This document shows positions 8,582-18,091 of a stretch of 45,595 bases of DNA, piece after piece. The notes under the pieces were generated by a model, which worked only from the letters and a program-made list of their open reading frames with translations, did not search any database and had not been told where the DNA came from. The DNA is from Peptostreptococcus anaerobius VPI 4330 = DSM 2949 (GTDB lineage: Bacteria; Bacillota; Clostridia; Peptostreptococcales; Peptostreptococcaceae). The stretch covers positions 1 to 45,595 of the forward strand of contig NZ_KB906618.1 of NCBI RefSeq assembly GCF_000381525.1, in the 5' to 3' direction. Position 1 is the first letter of the stretch; every line of letters starts with the position of its first letter. The position numbers were made by a program, and so were the translations under genes.

Positions 8582-9067
8582 ATGAAAAATATTATGCTAT
8601 TTATTATAGGAGTGGTTATCCTTTTATTGGAGACCTTCCTTACTAACTTTTTAAATGCTAGTGTAAGTATAAATTTTCTACTCGTATTCATAATTTTGAT
8701 TTCACTTTATTATGATAAGAACTATTCGCTTGTTTTAGGAGGAATTTTAGGTTTAATAAGCGATTTGGTTTCAGGGGGGATAATAGGTGTTACAGGAGTT
8801 CTTTTCCTTGCGACATCATACTTTATTTCCAGCATAGAGAAGTCTATATTCAAGGATGACAAAAAAATCATATGCCTTTTGGTGTATATAGTTAGTGCGG
8901 GCTACTCCTTGCTAAATGGTGTAGTGTCTGCTATATTTTTTGTTCCACCATCCTTGTTTGTAGCTCTACTTAAGATGATTATAGTATTTCCAATATTAAA
9001 TTCTTTAATAGCTTTTGTAGCCTATACTTTATTTGAAGATAGGCTGAAGAAATTGAGAGAAGATTAG
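8582..9067 (+). CDS. mreD: Rod-shape protein MreD
   Basis: MreD is a small polytopic protein of the elongasome. The 161 residues form about five hydrophobic segments, with the family stretch GILGLISDLVSGGIIGVTG near residues 58-76. Sequence conservation in MreD is low, so the call leans on length, hydrophobicity, the DLxxGxxxG-type motif and position between mreC and the PBP2 gene. The ribosome site is AGGAGG. Confidence 0.92.
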   Translation: MKNIMLFIIGVVILLLETFLTNFLNASVSINFLLVFIILISLYYDKNYSLVLGGILGLISDLVSGGIIGVTGVLFLATSYFISSIEKSIFKDDKKIICLLVYIVSAGYSLLNGVVSAIFFVPPSLFVALLKMIIVFPILNSLIAFVAYTLFEDRLKKLRED

Positions 9068-9076
9068 GGGGGTAAA

Positions 9077-12000
9077 ATGAACAAAGATACATTATTAAAG
9101 TCTAGGCTTAAGACCTTAAACAAGGTGATTTTTGTTATTCTAGCCCTGATATTAGTGAAGATAGTCTATATGACTACAATAGAGGGGGACCAGTATGTAG
9201 ACCTAGCCAATCAGAAGACCTACAAGAGGATAATGGTTCAGGCACCCAGGGGTGAGATTAAGGATAGGAACGGTATCGTACTTGCTGGGAACACTCCAGA
9301 GTTTACCGTGCAGATTGTAGGCGATTCATTTAACCAAAAGGGTGTTGACAATGACGAGTACCAAAACAAGACAGCCTATTCACTGGTTAGGATACTGGAA
9401 AAAAACGAGGAAAAGTATGAAGATGACTTTCCTATATTTATAGAGGCTGGTAGGTATAGGTACACTTATGACAAAAAAATAGAGGAATTCAAGAGTGAAA
9501 ATGGAATTCCAAAAAACTACAGTCCAAAGCAGTGTTTCTACTATATTACGGACTCTTTGATAAAAAATGGGCTGCTTTCCCTTGCTGATAGGGAAAAAAA
9601 TCCAGTAGACCTCCAGTCCAAGATGAATTCACTTGGCTACTACCCGCCTATATTGGTGTCTACATGGCAATTTACAGAGGATAAGAACAAGATAGACTGG
9701 TTGGAAAGCTACAAGTTAGACTCAAAGACAGAGGCTGGAGATGCCTTTAAGAAGATTAGGGACTCCTATTACAAGATAGACAAGTCCATATCAGATAGAG
9801 AAGCTAGAAAGATAATGATAGTAAGAAACCTACTAAAGTCCAATATATATACACAGTATAATCCTGTGACCTTGGCAAAAGGTATAAAGAAAGAAACAGT
9901 TGCCCAGATTGAAGAAAATTCAATGAACTTGTCAGGTGTTTCTGTTGCAGTCAAACAAAAGAGGGTATATCCAAACAAAAACCTAGCCTCACACGTATTG
10001 GGTTATGTAGGGAAGATACCTTCTTCAAAGCAGCAAGAACTTTTGACAAAAGGTTACTCCAGTGATAGCAATATAGGGCTTTCTGGTGTAGAGCATAGTT
10101 TTGAAGAAAAGCTAAAAGGAAAAGATGGATATAAGGAAGTAAAGGTTGATAGCGTAGGTAGGGTGATCAATGAGATGAAGTCTGTAAGCCCTGTTTCTGG
10201 GTCCAGTCTTTACCTTACTATAGATTCAAAGCTACAAACAGTTGCAGAAGAGTCATTAGAAAGAGCTATAAATTCTGCTAGAACTGGTTCAACATTTAAA
10301 AGTCAGTTCGGAGATATAAGTATAGGTGACGTAGGGCCAAAAGCTAAATCAGGTGCTATAGTAGCAATGGATGTTTCTAGTGGAGATGTGCTTGCTATGT
10401 CAAGTTTTCCAAATTACGATCCTAATAAGTTTGCAGAAGGCATAAGTGCTAGTGACTACAACAACTACCTGCCTAAGAACCAAAATGACTTGTTGGCTCC
10501 GAATCCATTATTAAACTTGGCTACACAGGGGGCCTTCCAGCCGGGTTCAACATTTAAGCTGATAACAGCTATGGCAGCTCTTGAGTCAGGTCTAAACCCA
10601 GAATATACTATAAATGATCCGGGTGTTATAAGAATGGGTAATAGGAACTTTGCCGATTATATATGGCATAAGTCCAGAAAAGGCCATGGTATTGAAAACC
10701 TGTATAAGGCAATACAAGAGTCTTGTAACGTGTATTTTTATATAATCGGTAGTGACAAAAACTGGCTCACAGGTCAGGACCTAAACCTAGGCATGGGTGC
10801 TAAAAAGATATTAGACTATGCTAAAAAGTTTGGTCTAGACCAAGAGACGGGGCTTGAAGGCCAGTTGGAACAGAGAAATGGTAAGGTTCCTAGTGAAGAG
10901 CAAAAGATAGAAAAGACAAAAATTCAGATGAAACTTGCTATAGAAAAGACAATGAAGGATCATTTTGAAGGAATAGACTACACCAAAAATAATGACCTTT
11001 TTGAGAACAAGGTAGAAGAGATAGTATCTTGGATAGATGAAGACAAACCTGTAGGAAGATCTGAGGCTATAACCAGGCTAAAAAAACTAGGTGTAAAGTC
11101 TCAATATGTAACAGATGATGCAGATTATCTAGTATTCTCTTATATAAATTATGCAAAATGGGGTGTTGGTGATACCTTTAACTTGTCTATAGGGCAGGGT
11201 GAGAATGCATACAATCCCGTACAGATTGCAAGATATGTATCTGCAATAGCCAATGGTGGATATCTGGTAAATGTAAATGTAGTAAATAAGTCGGAATCTC
11301 CAAATGGCAAGATAGGCGAAGAGGCAAATAGAAGGTTAGACAAGATAAGCTTTAAAAACGATAAGAATCTAGAAGACTTGAAAATAGGTATGGTCAGGGT
11401 TTCTCAGCAAGGTCTAGCCAAGAAGGCTTTTGAAAACTTCCCTATAAAGGTTGCGTCTAAGACAGGTACAGCTGAGAAAACTGGTAAGATTCCAACTGAC
11501 AATGAGTTTGCATACTTGATGTCTCATTTGGCTTCTTATAAGGTTGAAAAGGACAAGGTAATAGCCAAGTATGAAGAACTTAAGACAGAGAAAGAACAGG
11601 AATTAACTAAGAACAAAATAGAGGAATTAAAGAAAAAGATAGCTAGTCCACAAACTAGTAAAGATGACAAAGAAAAGTATGAAAAAGAGCTTAAAAATGG
11701 AGTAAGGGTCAAATTAGATAATACAGACAAGATTAATTCTTTTTATCTAAGAAAGGCTATAAAGCTACTTAACCACAAGCTTACAAATGAAGATATTGAT
11801 AGTTTTAAGGAAAACTATGGTTCATTCGCTTGGTGTGTTGCATTTGCTCCAGCAGATAATCCTAAAATAGCAGTTGCGTGTATGATACCACAGGGAGAAT
11901 CCTCCTCATATGCAGTGCTACCTATCAGGGAGGTCTTAGGATCATACTTTAAGTTAAAACCTAATCTTGATAAAAAAGAAGCAGACAAAAAATCCGATAA

Positions 12001-12115
12001 TGACAAGAATAGGTCAAATAAAAACGATCAAGAAGAGACAAATGAAAATGACCATATAGGCTCATCTAATAATGAAGATAGGACAAATGGCTATGGTCTT
12101 GAGGGTGTAGACTAA
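9077..12115 (+). CDS. mrdA: Penicillin-binding protein 2 (elongasome transpeptidase), unusually long
   Basis: This is the class B transpeptidase that cross-links lateral wall peptidoglycan with RodA. It has one N-terminal membrane helix (about 15-35), the dimerisation/pedestal domain, and the three active-site motifs S491-TF-K494, S549-C-N551 and K795-T-G797. At 1012 residues it is far longer than the ~600-700 usual for PBP2. Extra material lies in the pedestal domain (about 90-300), between SxN and KTG (about 590-690), and in a charged, helical block of about 120 residues between KTG (795) and the SFAWCVAFAP strand (about 917). The C-terminus is a hydrophilic Asp/Asn/Lys tail. All catalytic residues are intact, so it should be active. 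Long PBP2 forms are known in clostridia; the exact inserts vary. Confidence 0.95.
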   Translation: MNKDTLLKSRLKTLNKVIFVILALILVKIVYMTTIEGDQYVDLANQKTYKRIMVQAPRGEIKDRNGIVLAGNTPEFTVQIVGDSFNQKGVDNDEYQNKTAYSLVRILEKNEEKYEDDFPIFIEAGRYRYTYDKKIEEFKSENGIPKNYSPKQCFYYITDSLIKNGLLSLADREKNPVDLQSKMNSLGYYPPILVSTWQFTEDKNKIDWLESYKLDSKTEAGDAFKKIRDSYYKIDKSISDREARKIMIVRNLLKSNIYTQYNPVTLAKGIKKETVAQIEENSMNLSGVSVAVKQKRVYPNKNLASHVLGYVGKIPSSKQQELLTKGYSSDSNIGLSGVEHSFEEKLKGKDGYKEVKVDSVGRVINEMKSVSPVSGSSLYLTIDSKLQTVAEESLERAINSARTGSTFKSQFGDISIGDVGPKAKSGAIVAMDVSSGDVLAMSSFPNYDPNKFAEGISASDYNNYLPKNQNDLLAPNPLLNLATQGAFQPGSTFKLITAMAALESGLNPEYTINDPGVIRMGNRNFADYIWHKSRKGHGIENLYKAIQESCNVYFYIIGSDKNWLTGQDLNLGMGAKKILDYAKKFGLDQETGLEGQLEQRNGKVPSEEQKIEKTKIQMKLAIEKTMKDHFEGIDYTKNNDLFENKVEEIVSWIDEDKPVGRSEAITRLKKLGVKSQYVTDDADYLVFSYINYAKWGVGDTFNLSIGQGENAYNPVQIARYVSAIANGGYLVNVNVVNKSESPNGKIGEEANRRLDKISFKNDKNLEDLKIGMVRVSQQGLAKKAFENFPIKVASKTGTAEKTGKIPTDNEFAYLMSHLASYKVEKDKVIAKYEELKTEKEQELTKNKIEELKKKIASPQTSKDDKEKYEKELKNGVRVKLDNTDKINSFYLRKAIKLLNHKLTNEDIDSFKENYGSFAWCVAFAPADNPKIAVACMIPQGESSSYAVLPIREVLGSYFKLKPNLDKKEADKKSDNDKNRSNKNDQEETNENDHIGSSNNEDRTNGYGLEGVD

Positions 12116-12131
12116 AAGAGAGAAGGGAATT

Positions 12132-13253
12132 ATGAAAAAACTTGAATACAGGAAAAAACTTAAAATATTAAGAAATATTGACTGGAAGCTTATATCAATA
12201 GTTTTGGTGATTTTCTTCTCAGGTCTTATAGTTCTGAGCAGTGCCACTCACGCAAATCTGACGGGGAACTTTACCCAAATATATAAGCAGTTGCTGGCCT
12301 TTGTGATGGGTACACTTATAATAGCTGTCTTTATGATGATAGATTATAACAGCATAGGTAAACACTACAAGGAGCTCTATGTAATAAGCTTGGCACTTTT
12401 GGTACTAGTTTTGATACCAGGTATAGGCGATGTCCAGTTTGGTGCTAGGTCATGGATCCGTATAGGTAGCTTTAACTTACAGACTTCCGAGATAGTAAAG
12501 ACTACCTTTATATTGAGCTATGCCTATATAATTGATAAGAATAAGAAAAATATAAACGATTTAAAGACTTTGTTTCTATTGGTCGTCTATGCATTTCCCT
12601 TTATAGGACTACTGCTTAGCCAGCCTGATTTAGGAACTGCAATAGTATTTTCTGTTATGATATTCTTCATGCTGTATGCGGCAGGACTTAACAATAAAAT
12701 ACTTAGAAATGTTGTAATAGTAATGGTTATATTGGCGCCTATTATGTATTTTTTGATGGCACCACACCAGAGGATTAGGATAGTTAACTTCTTTAACCCA
12801 GAGGCTATGAGTAACTATCAAGTGTTGCAGTCTATGATAGCTATTGGTTCAGGAGGAATATTTGGAAAAGGACTTTACAATGGGTCTCAAAACCAAGAGT
12901 CATTTCTACCTGTTAGGGACAGTGACTTTATATTTGCAGTTGTGGGAGAGGAGTTTGGCCTGATAGGAATGCTATTTTTTATAGTCCTATTTGTACTTCT
13001 AATCACTAGACTCTTAATGATAGCAAAAAAATCAAAAAATACCTATGGAAGTTTGGTTATAGCTGGTATAACAGGTATGTTTACCTACCAGATAATACAA
13101 AATATAGGTATGACAGTAGGTTTGATGCCAGTAACAGGGGTTACCCTACCATTTGTAAGTTACGGGGGCAGTTCTCTGCTTACATCTATGGCCAATATAG
13201 GCATTGTCTTAAATATATGTCTTAGAAGAAAGAGAATGGGCTTGTATTCATAA
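12132..13253 (+). CDS. rodA: SEDS glycosyltransferase RodA
   Basis: RodA polymerises lipid II into glycan strands during cell elongation and works with the PBP2 encoded just upstream. The 373-residue protein has about ten membrane helices. It carries the SEDS motif region FLPVRDSDFIFAVVGEE near residues 258-274, whose Asp in the DFIFA context is the catalytic candidate, and LPFVSYGGSSLL near the C-terminus. FtsW and SpoVE are close relatives, but the operon position after mreBCD and PBP2 favours RodA. Confidence 0.93.
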   Translation: MKKLEYRKKLKILRNIDWKLISIVLVIFFSGLIVLSSATHANLTGNFTQIYKQLLAFVMGTLIIAVFMMIDYNSIGKHYKELYVISLALLVLVLIPGIGDVQFGARSWIRIGSFNLQTSEIVKTTFILSYAYIIDKNKKNINDLKTLFLLVVYAFPFIGLLLSQPDLGTAIVFSVMIFFMLYAAGLNNKILRNVVIVMVILAPIMYFLMAPHQRIRIVNFFNPEAMSNYQVLQSMIAIGSGGIFGKGLYNGSQNQESFLPVRDSDFIFAVVGEEFGLIGMLFFIVLFVLLITRLLMIAKKSKNTYGSLVIAGITGMFTYQIIQNIGMTVGLMPVTGVTLPFVSYGGSSLLTSMANIGIVLNICLRRKRMGLYS

Positions 13254-13286
13254 AATACTAGCCCTTGTTCAAAAAGGAGAAGAACT

Positions 13287-15161
13287 TTGTATAATTATTT
13301 AAAGCACGAAAAGGTCGATATAAAAAAAATACTTAAAAAGGTTGAAAAACCTGCCAGATACCTAGGTAATGAATTTAATACCATACACAAGAATACAGAT
13401 GTAGAGGGCATGATAAGGTATGCTCATTGCTTTCCAGATATATATGAGGTTGGTATGAGCCACTTGGGTAGTCATATTCTCTATAATTCTTTGAATTTGG
13501 ATGATGATGTCTATTGCGAGAGGGTCTACGCACCTGCTATAGACATGGAAGAGATGATGAGAGAAAATAAGATAAAACTTTTTGCCCTAGAGTCTAGGCA
13601 GTCTATAAGGTATTTTGACTTTGTGACATTTTCCCTACAGTATGAGATGTGCTATACAAATATACTAAATATGATGGACCTTGCTGGAATTCCTATCTTT
13701 AGGAAGGACAGATCAAAGGAAGACCCCTTTATAATGGTTGGTGGTTCATGTGCCTACAATGTAGAACCTATAGCTGATTTTGTAGACATAGTAGTCCTTG
13801 GAGAAGGAGAAGAGTTAAATAGGGAGGTAGTCAGAGCCTATAAAAAATGGATGCTTACAGACCCTTATGAGAGAGGGCTTACAAGAGAGGACTTTTTTAA
13901 GGAAATCGTAGAAATTGATGGTGTCTATATACCTTCATTTTACGAGTTTGACTACTATGAAGATGGTAGGGTAAGAGAACTAAAAAAGTTGTACGACAAG
14001 GCTCCTGACAGACCTAGAAAGAGGATAATTGAGAATATGGATCTTGTGGAATATCCTGAAAAGGTCATAGTTCCCTTTATTGAGACAATACACGATAGGA
14101 TAGTCCTAGAACTATTTAGGGGCTGCACTAGGGGGTGTAGGTTCTGTCAGGCGGGTATGATTTACAGGCCTATCAGAGAAAAGTCTCTAGATAGACTAAA
14201 GTCAATAGTGGATAATATGGTCAAGAATACCGGCTATGATGAAATATCCCTGTCTTCTCTTAGCACAAGTGACTACTCGCATATAAGTGAGATTGCAGAA
14301 TACTTGGTAGAAGAGTACGCTGACCAAAATATAGGAGTTTCCCTGCCTTCTCTTAGGTTAGACAATTTCTCTATGGATCTTGCTGATAAGGTCCAGCAGG
14401 TTAGAAAGACTGGTCTCACCTTTGCACCAGAGGCAGGTAGCCAGAGGATGAGAGATGTAATAAACAAGGGAGTAACGGAACAAGACCTAAGAAATGCTGT
14501 ATCACGTGCCTTTGAAATGGGTTGGAAGTCTGTAAAACTATACTTTATGATAGGACTTCCTACAGAAACATACGAAGATCTTGACGGTATAAGAGACCTT
14601 GCCTATGAGGTAATAAATATATACAAGGAAATTAATGGTGGAATCAGGGGTAAATTCAATGTTACAGTATCTACATCTACCTTTGTACCTAAACCATTTA
14701 CACCATTCCAGTGGCACCCACAGGACAACCAGCAGATGATAAGGGATAAGCAAAAACACCTTGTATCAGTCCTAAGACACGGCAATATAAAATACAACTA
14801 CCACGATTCGCCAACTAGCCTTATGGAGGCAGTATTTGCCAGGGGTGATAGGAGATTATCTCAGGTATTATATGAAGTCTTCAAGAGGGGGGCCAAGTTT
14901 GACGGATGGGGCCAGCACTTTAGCCTTGATAGGTGGCTAGAGTCCATGGAGGTAGCAGGATTAGACCCATATTTTTATGCTTATAGGGATAGGGACTACG
15001 ATGAGATATTCCCATGGGACCACATAGATGTAGGTGTAAGTAAGGAATTTTTGATAAGAGAAAATGAACTTGCTAAAAAGAACACGATTACAGCTGACTG
15101 CAGGCATGGCTGTAGGGGTTGTGGAGTAAATACAAATGATATAGGAAGGGGGCTATGTTAA
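13287..15161 (+). CDS. B12-binding-like radical SAM protein, TIGR03960 family
   Basis: This 624-residue protein belongs to the radical SAM family TIGR03960, almost always paired with a DUF2344 protein and close to an RNase E/G gene, as here. The SAM cluster motif is C280-x3-C284-x2-C287 within FRGCTRGCRFCQAG. The N-terminal part (to about 200) resembles a cobalamin-binding fold, with VGMSHLGSHILYN and VLGEGEE. A C-terminal Cys group, C605-C609-C612 plus C624, could bind a second cluster. The substrate is unknown; a link to RNA or ribosome modification is only suggested by the neighbours. The start is TTG at 13287, supported by AAGGAGAAG just upstream. The end overlaps the next gene by 7 bases. 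Confidence 0.88.
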   Translation: MYNYLKHEKVDIKKILKKVEKPARYLGNEFNTIHKNTDVEGMIRYAHCFPDIYEVGMSHLGSHILYNSLNLDDDVYCERVYAPAIDMEEMMRENKIKLFALESRQSIRYFDFVTFSLQYEMCYTNILNMMDLAGIPIFRKDRSKEDPFIMVGGSCAYNVEPIADFVDIVVLGEGEELNREVVRAYKKWMLTDPYERGLTREDFFKEIVEIDGVYIPSFYEFDYYEDGRVRELKKLYDKAPDRPRKRIIENMDLVEYPEKVIVPFIETIHDRIVLELFRGCTRGCRFCQAGMIYRPIREKSLDRLKSIVDNMVKNTGYDEISLSSLSTSDYSHISEIAEYLVEEYADQNIGVSLPSLRLDNFSMDLADKVQQVRKTGLTFAPEAGSQRMRDVINKGVTEQDLRNAVSRAFEMGWKSVKLYFMIGLPTETYEDLDGIRDLAYEVINIYKEINGGIRGKFNVTVSTSTFVPKPFTPFQWHPQDNQQMIRDKQKHLVSVLRHGNIKYNYHDSPTSLMEAVFARGDRRLSQVLYEVFKRGAKFDGWGQHFSLDRWLESMEVAGLDPYFYAYRDRDYDEIFPWDHIDVGVSKEFLIRENELAKKNTITADCRHGCRGCGVNTNDIGRGLC

Positions 15162-15862
15162 TGTCAATCACAATGAGAGTAAAATATATAAAGATAAAAG
15201 ACATGATCTACATATCCCACCTAGATGTTCAGTCCTTGTTTCAGAGGGCTTTTAGAAGGGCTGGAATAAGTTTATCATACTCACAGGGTTATAATCCACA
15301 TCCAAAGATGAGCTATGGTAATGCCTTGGCCCTAGGTGTTGAAAGTTACGGAGAATATGTGGATATAGATATAGAAAACGACATATCAGAAGAAGAATTG
15401 ATGACTAGTATAAATGCTCAGTTACCAGAGGGGATAAAGTTTGTCAAATGCCTGAGAAGAGACGGGTCTGAGAGGGCATTGGCATCAAATATAGAGTATG
15501 GTGACTATGAGTTCTATGTGGATAACTTAAGAGACTATAGTCTCGAATGTTTAAAAGATAAGCTTGATTACTTCTTAAACCAAGAAGAGATCCTAGTTAC
15601 AAAGAAAAATAAGAAGAAGCAACTAGTCGAGGTGGATATAAGACCAATGATTCAAAAGTTATATCCAATAGATATAATAGAGGGGAGACTCCATATAGGG
15701 GCCCTACTTGCAACGGGTTCTAAGCAAAATTTAAATACAAATGTGTTTTTACCATGTATTTTGGCTTACTTGGACATTGAGCTCGATTATTTGGACGTAG
15801 ATATCATAAGAAATGACCTGTATATGTATATTGGCTCAAGCTTAGTCAAGCCTATGGAGTAG
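15155..15862 (+). CDS. DUF2344 (TIGR03936) protein
   Basis: A 235-residue protein of the DUF2344 family, the regular partner of the radical SAM protein just upstream; in some organisms the two are fused. The N-terminus with YISHLDVQSLFQRAFRRAGI and SYSQGYNPHPKMSYGNAL is the family signature. The function is not established. The reading frame overlaps the upstream gene by 7 bases and offers several close ATG starts (15155, 15161, 15173). The first gives direct overlap coupling; the true start could be any of the three. Confidence 0.87.
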   Translation: MLMSITMRVKYIKIKDMIYISHLDVQSLFQRAFRRAGISLSYSQGYNPHPKMSYGNALALGVESYGEYVDIDIENDISEEELMTSINAQLPEGIKFVKCLRRDGSERALASNIEYGDYEFYVDNLRDYSLECLKDKLDYFLNQEEILVTKKNKKKQLVEVDIRPMIQKLYPIDIIEGRLHIGALLATGSKQNLNTNVFLPCILAYLDIELDYLDVDIIRNDLYMYIGSSLVKPME

Positions 15863-15865
15863 GCC

Positions 15866-17248
15866 ATGAAGAGATACTATATAGAGGATTTCGTCAATTC
15901 TAGGAAGTTGGCAGTTATGGATGATGGTGACCTAGTAGACCTAGTAATAGAGAAAAATGATGCTTTTGTCAGGATCAAGGACATATATGCTGGAAGGGTA
16001 GAAAGGGTGCTTCCGGGCATGGAGGCCTGCTTTGTAGATATAGGTTCAGATATATCTGGCTACCTAAAGCTTGGACAAAGTAGCACACTAAAGGTTGGTG
16101 ACAGGGTCTTGGTCCAAGTCAAAAAGTCTGACAAGGAAAACAAGAGACTTAGCCTAGACCTCGAGATATCCTTGACTGGAAGGGGACTTGTTTATATTGG
16201 TGGTCTTAAAAAACCAGTGTTTTCAAAGTCCATAAAAGATTCAAGCCAAAGGTCCAGGATAAGGTCTATACTTCCATCACCTGAGTATCTTGTAAGGACT
16301 AGGGCACAGTATATGCTAGACCAAGATTTGATAAAAGAGGCTGGTATATTGGAGAGAGACTATCAAGATGTTTTGGATTCTTTTAAGAAAAATAGGAGGA
16401 TTGGCCTATTAAGACCAGCCCAATCTATGGTACTGGAATATGTAGGTGATAATATAGGTGCAGATCAAGATGAAGGATCTTCTGATGAGATAGACAGGAT
16501 AGTATACAGTGTGTATGGTATAGAAGAGGACTTTAATAAGGACCTGAGGGCATACTTAAAGACTATTTCTAGCGACCTATTGTTGAAACTAGACAAGAAA
16601 AAAAATACGGATATATTTGAAGCCTATGGTATCAACACACGGATAGGGAGATTATTGTCTAAGAGGGTGGATACAGAGCAAGGACCCTATATCATAATTG
16701 ATAGGACAGAGGCCCTTAATATAATAGATGTCAATACAGGTAGTTTTGTAGGCTATAGTGACTATGAAACTACTGTTACAATGGCCAACAAGATAGCTGC
16801 CAAGGAAATAGTAAGGCAGATACTGATGAGAGATTTAAGTGGCATAATACTTGTTGATTTTATAGATATGAAGGACAAGTCAGTAAGAGACAGCCTAATA
16901 GATATTATAAATCAAGGTCTTTCTGTAGATGAGAGAAAATTTAAAGTCCATGGTTATACAAGACTGGGCCTGCTAGAGATATCCAGGTCTAGAAAGTCCA
17001 AGTCTATACTTGACTATTACGAAGATATTGACCCAAAGAACCTTTCTAGAATCAAGTCACTTGATTCTGTCATTGACGAGATTGAGAGGAGGGTACAAAT
17101 AGAGGTATACCATAAGCAAAATTATGATATCAAGTTATGTGATATCCTATATGAATACAGGTTGGTTGAAATAGAAGAAATATTTAAATCATGTCAGGGC
17201 ATGATCAAAAAAATGGAAGTTAGGTACAATGTGAATATTGAAAAATAG
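15866..17248 (+). CDS. rng: Ribonuclease E/G family protein lacking the Zn-link cysteines
   Basis: RNase E/G enzymes cut single-stranded AU-rich RNA and process rRNA and mRNA. The 460-residue protein has an N-terminal S1 domain (about 35-115, with AGRVERVLPGMEACFVDIG) and the DNase I-like catalytic domain with the metal-binding aspartates D288 (IIDVNTG) and D331 (LVDFIDM). In most family members a CPxC motif soon after the LLEI(S/T)R stretch binds the Zn2+ that links subunits. Here that position reads SRKSKSILDYYEDIDPKN, without cysteine. The C-terminal region is also short. It may still be catalytic with altered oligomerisation. It follows the DUF2344 gene by 3 bases. Confidence 0.88.
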   Translation: MKRYYIEDFVNSRKLAVMDDGDLVDLVIEKNDAFVRIKDIYAGRVERVLPGMEACFVDIGSDISGYLKLGQSSTLKVGDRVLVQVKKSDKENKRLSLDLEISLTGRGLVYIGGLKKPVFSKSIKDSSQRSRIRSILPSPEYLVRTRAQYMLDQDLIKEAGILERDYQDVLDSFKKNRRIGLLRPAQSMVLEYVGDNIGADQDEGSSDEIDRIVYSVYGIEEDFNKDLRAYLKTISSDLLLKLDKKKNTDIFEAYGINTRIGRLLSKRVDTEQGPYIIIDRTEALNIIDVNTGSFVGYSDYETTVTMANKIAAKEIVRQILMRDLSGIILVDFIDMKDKSVRDSLIDIINQGLSVDERKFKVHGYTRLGLLEISRSRKSKSILDYYEDIDPKNLSRIKSLDSVIDEIERRVQIEVYHKQNYDIKLCDILYEYRLVEIEEIFKSCQGMIKKMEVRYNVNIEK

Positions 17249-17277
17249 TTGTATTTTTAGATACTTGGAGGTTATAT

Positions 17278-17649
17278 ATGCTACTAAAGATCTTTCTTAT
17301 ATGCTTGGGAGCTGGTGTAGGTGCTTTGGCACGTTACAAGCTAGGAGAGTGTATTAAGAACAAGAATAAGAAAAAATGGAAGACCAAATTTTCACTACAT
17401 ACATTTATAATTAATGCGGTCGGGGCTTTTTTGTTGGCTCTTTCATATTACTATATGAAAAATGATAAGCTAGTTGACCTAGTACAGCTAGGCTTTTGTG
17501 GTGGTTTTACTACATATTCGACCATGTTTTATGAAGCTCTTGATATATCCAATAATGGCTCTAAGTTATGGTCCATTATATATGTACTTTCGAGTATATT
17601 CTTGGGGGCTCTCTTGTTCTTAATAGTGGCTACTGTAGCTGACCTATAG
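17278..17649 (+). CDS. crcB: Fluoride channel, CrcB/Fluc family, first copy
   Basis: Fluc proteins are small four-helix channels that let fluoride leave the cell, working as dual-topology or paired dimers. This 123-residue copy has GAGVGALARYKLG near residue 11, the pore Asn in INAVGAFLLAL and the Phe/Ser/Thr track in FCGGFTTYSTMF. A block of about ten Lys/Asn residues after helix 1 is unusually basic. It is followed 25 bases later by a second, different crcB, so a heterodimer is likely. Confidence 0.92.
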   Translation: MLLKIFLICLGAGVGALARYKLGECIKNKNKKKWKTKFSLHTFIINAVGAFLLALSYYYMKNDKLVDLVQLGFCGGFTTYSTMFYEALDISNNGSKLWSIIYVLSSIFLGALLFLIVATVADL

Positions 17650-17674
17650 GACTAGCATTATAAGGGAGAAAAAT

Positions 17675-18073
17675 ATGAACAAGTCATTATATATATTTTT
17701 TGGAGGTTTTCTTGGAGGACTGATGAGGTACCTAGTTGGCATATTTGAAAAATCTCTATTTGGTACAGGGGATTATTCCATTTTAACAGTCAACTTAGTT
17801 GGGGCTTTTTTGCTTTCCACGATAAACTACTATGCTATAAAAAAGAAAAAAATAGATAGGTCTTCACCTTGTTACATAGGTCTTACTACTGGTTTTTTGG
17901 GAGCATTTACAAGTTTTTCCAGCCTTACAAAAGACCTTGTATTGTTTAGTCAAGAGTCTATGGCAAAGGGAATGGTCTATCTATTGCTTAGCTTGTTTGG
18001 GGGCTATATAATGGCCATCTTGGGGTCAATCCTAGGCGACAAGTTAGCAAGAATAAATAATAAATTTTGTTAA
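17675..18073 (+). CDS. crcB: Fluoride channel, CrcB/Fluc family, second copy
   Basis: The second Fluc subunit, 132 residues, has GGFLGGLMRYLVG near the start, NLVGAFLLS with the conserved Asn, and TGFLGAFTSFSSL with the Phe-box residues. Adjacent crcB pairs in Firmicutes usually encode opposite-topology partners of one channel. No fluoride riboswitch is visible before either gene. Confidence 0.92.
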   Translation: MNKSLYIFFGGFLGGLMRYLVGIFEKSLFGTGDYSILTVNLVGAFLLSTINYYAIKKKKIDRSSPCYIGLTTGFLGAFTSFSSLTKDLVLFSQESMAKGMVYLLLSLFGGYIMAILGSILGDKLARINNKFC

Positions 18074-18091
18074 GAAAAAGGAGGTGTAGGT

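Noticed and set aside
17249-17277. Fluoride riboswitch before the crcB pair
   Set aside because: The gap is only 29 bases, too short for the aptamer, and has no matching motif.
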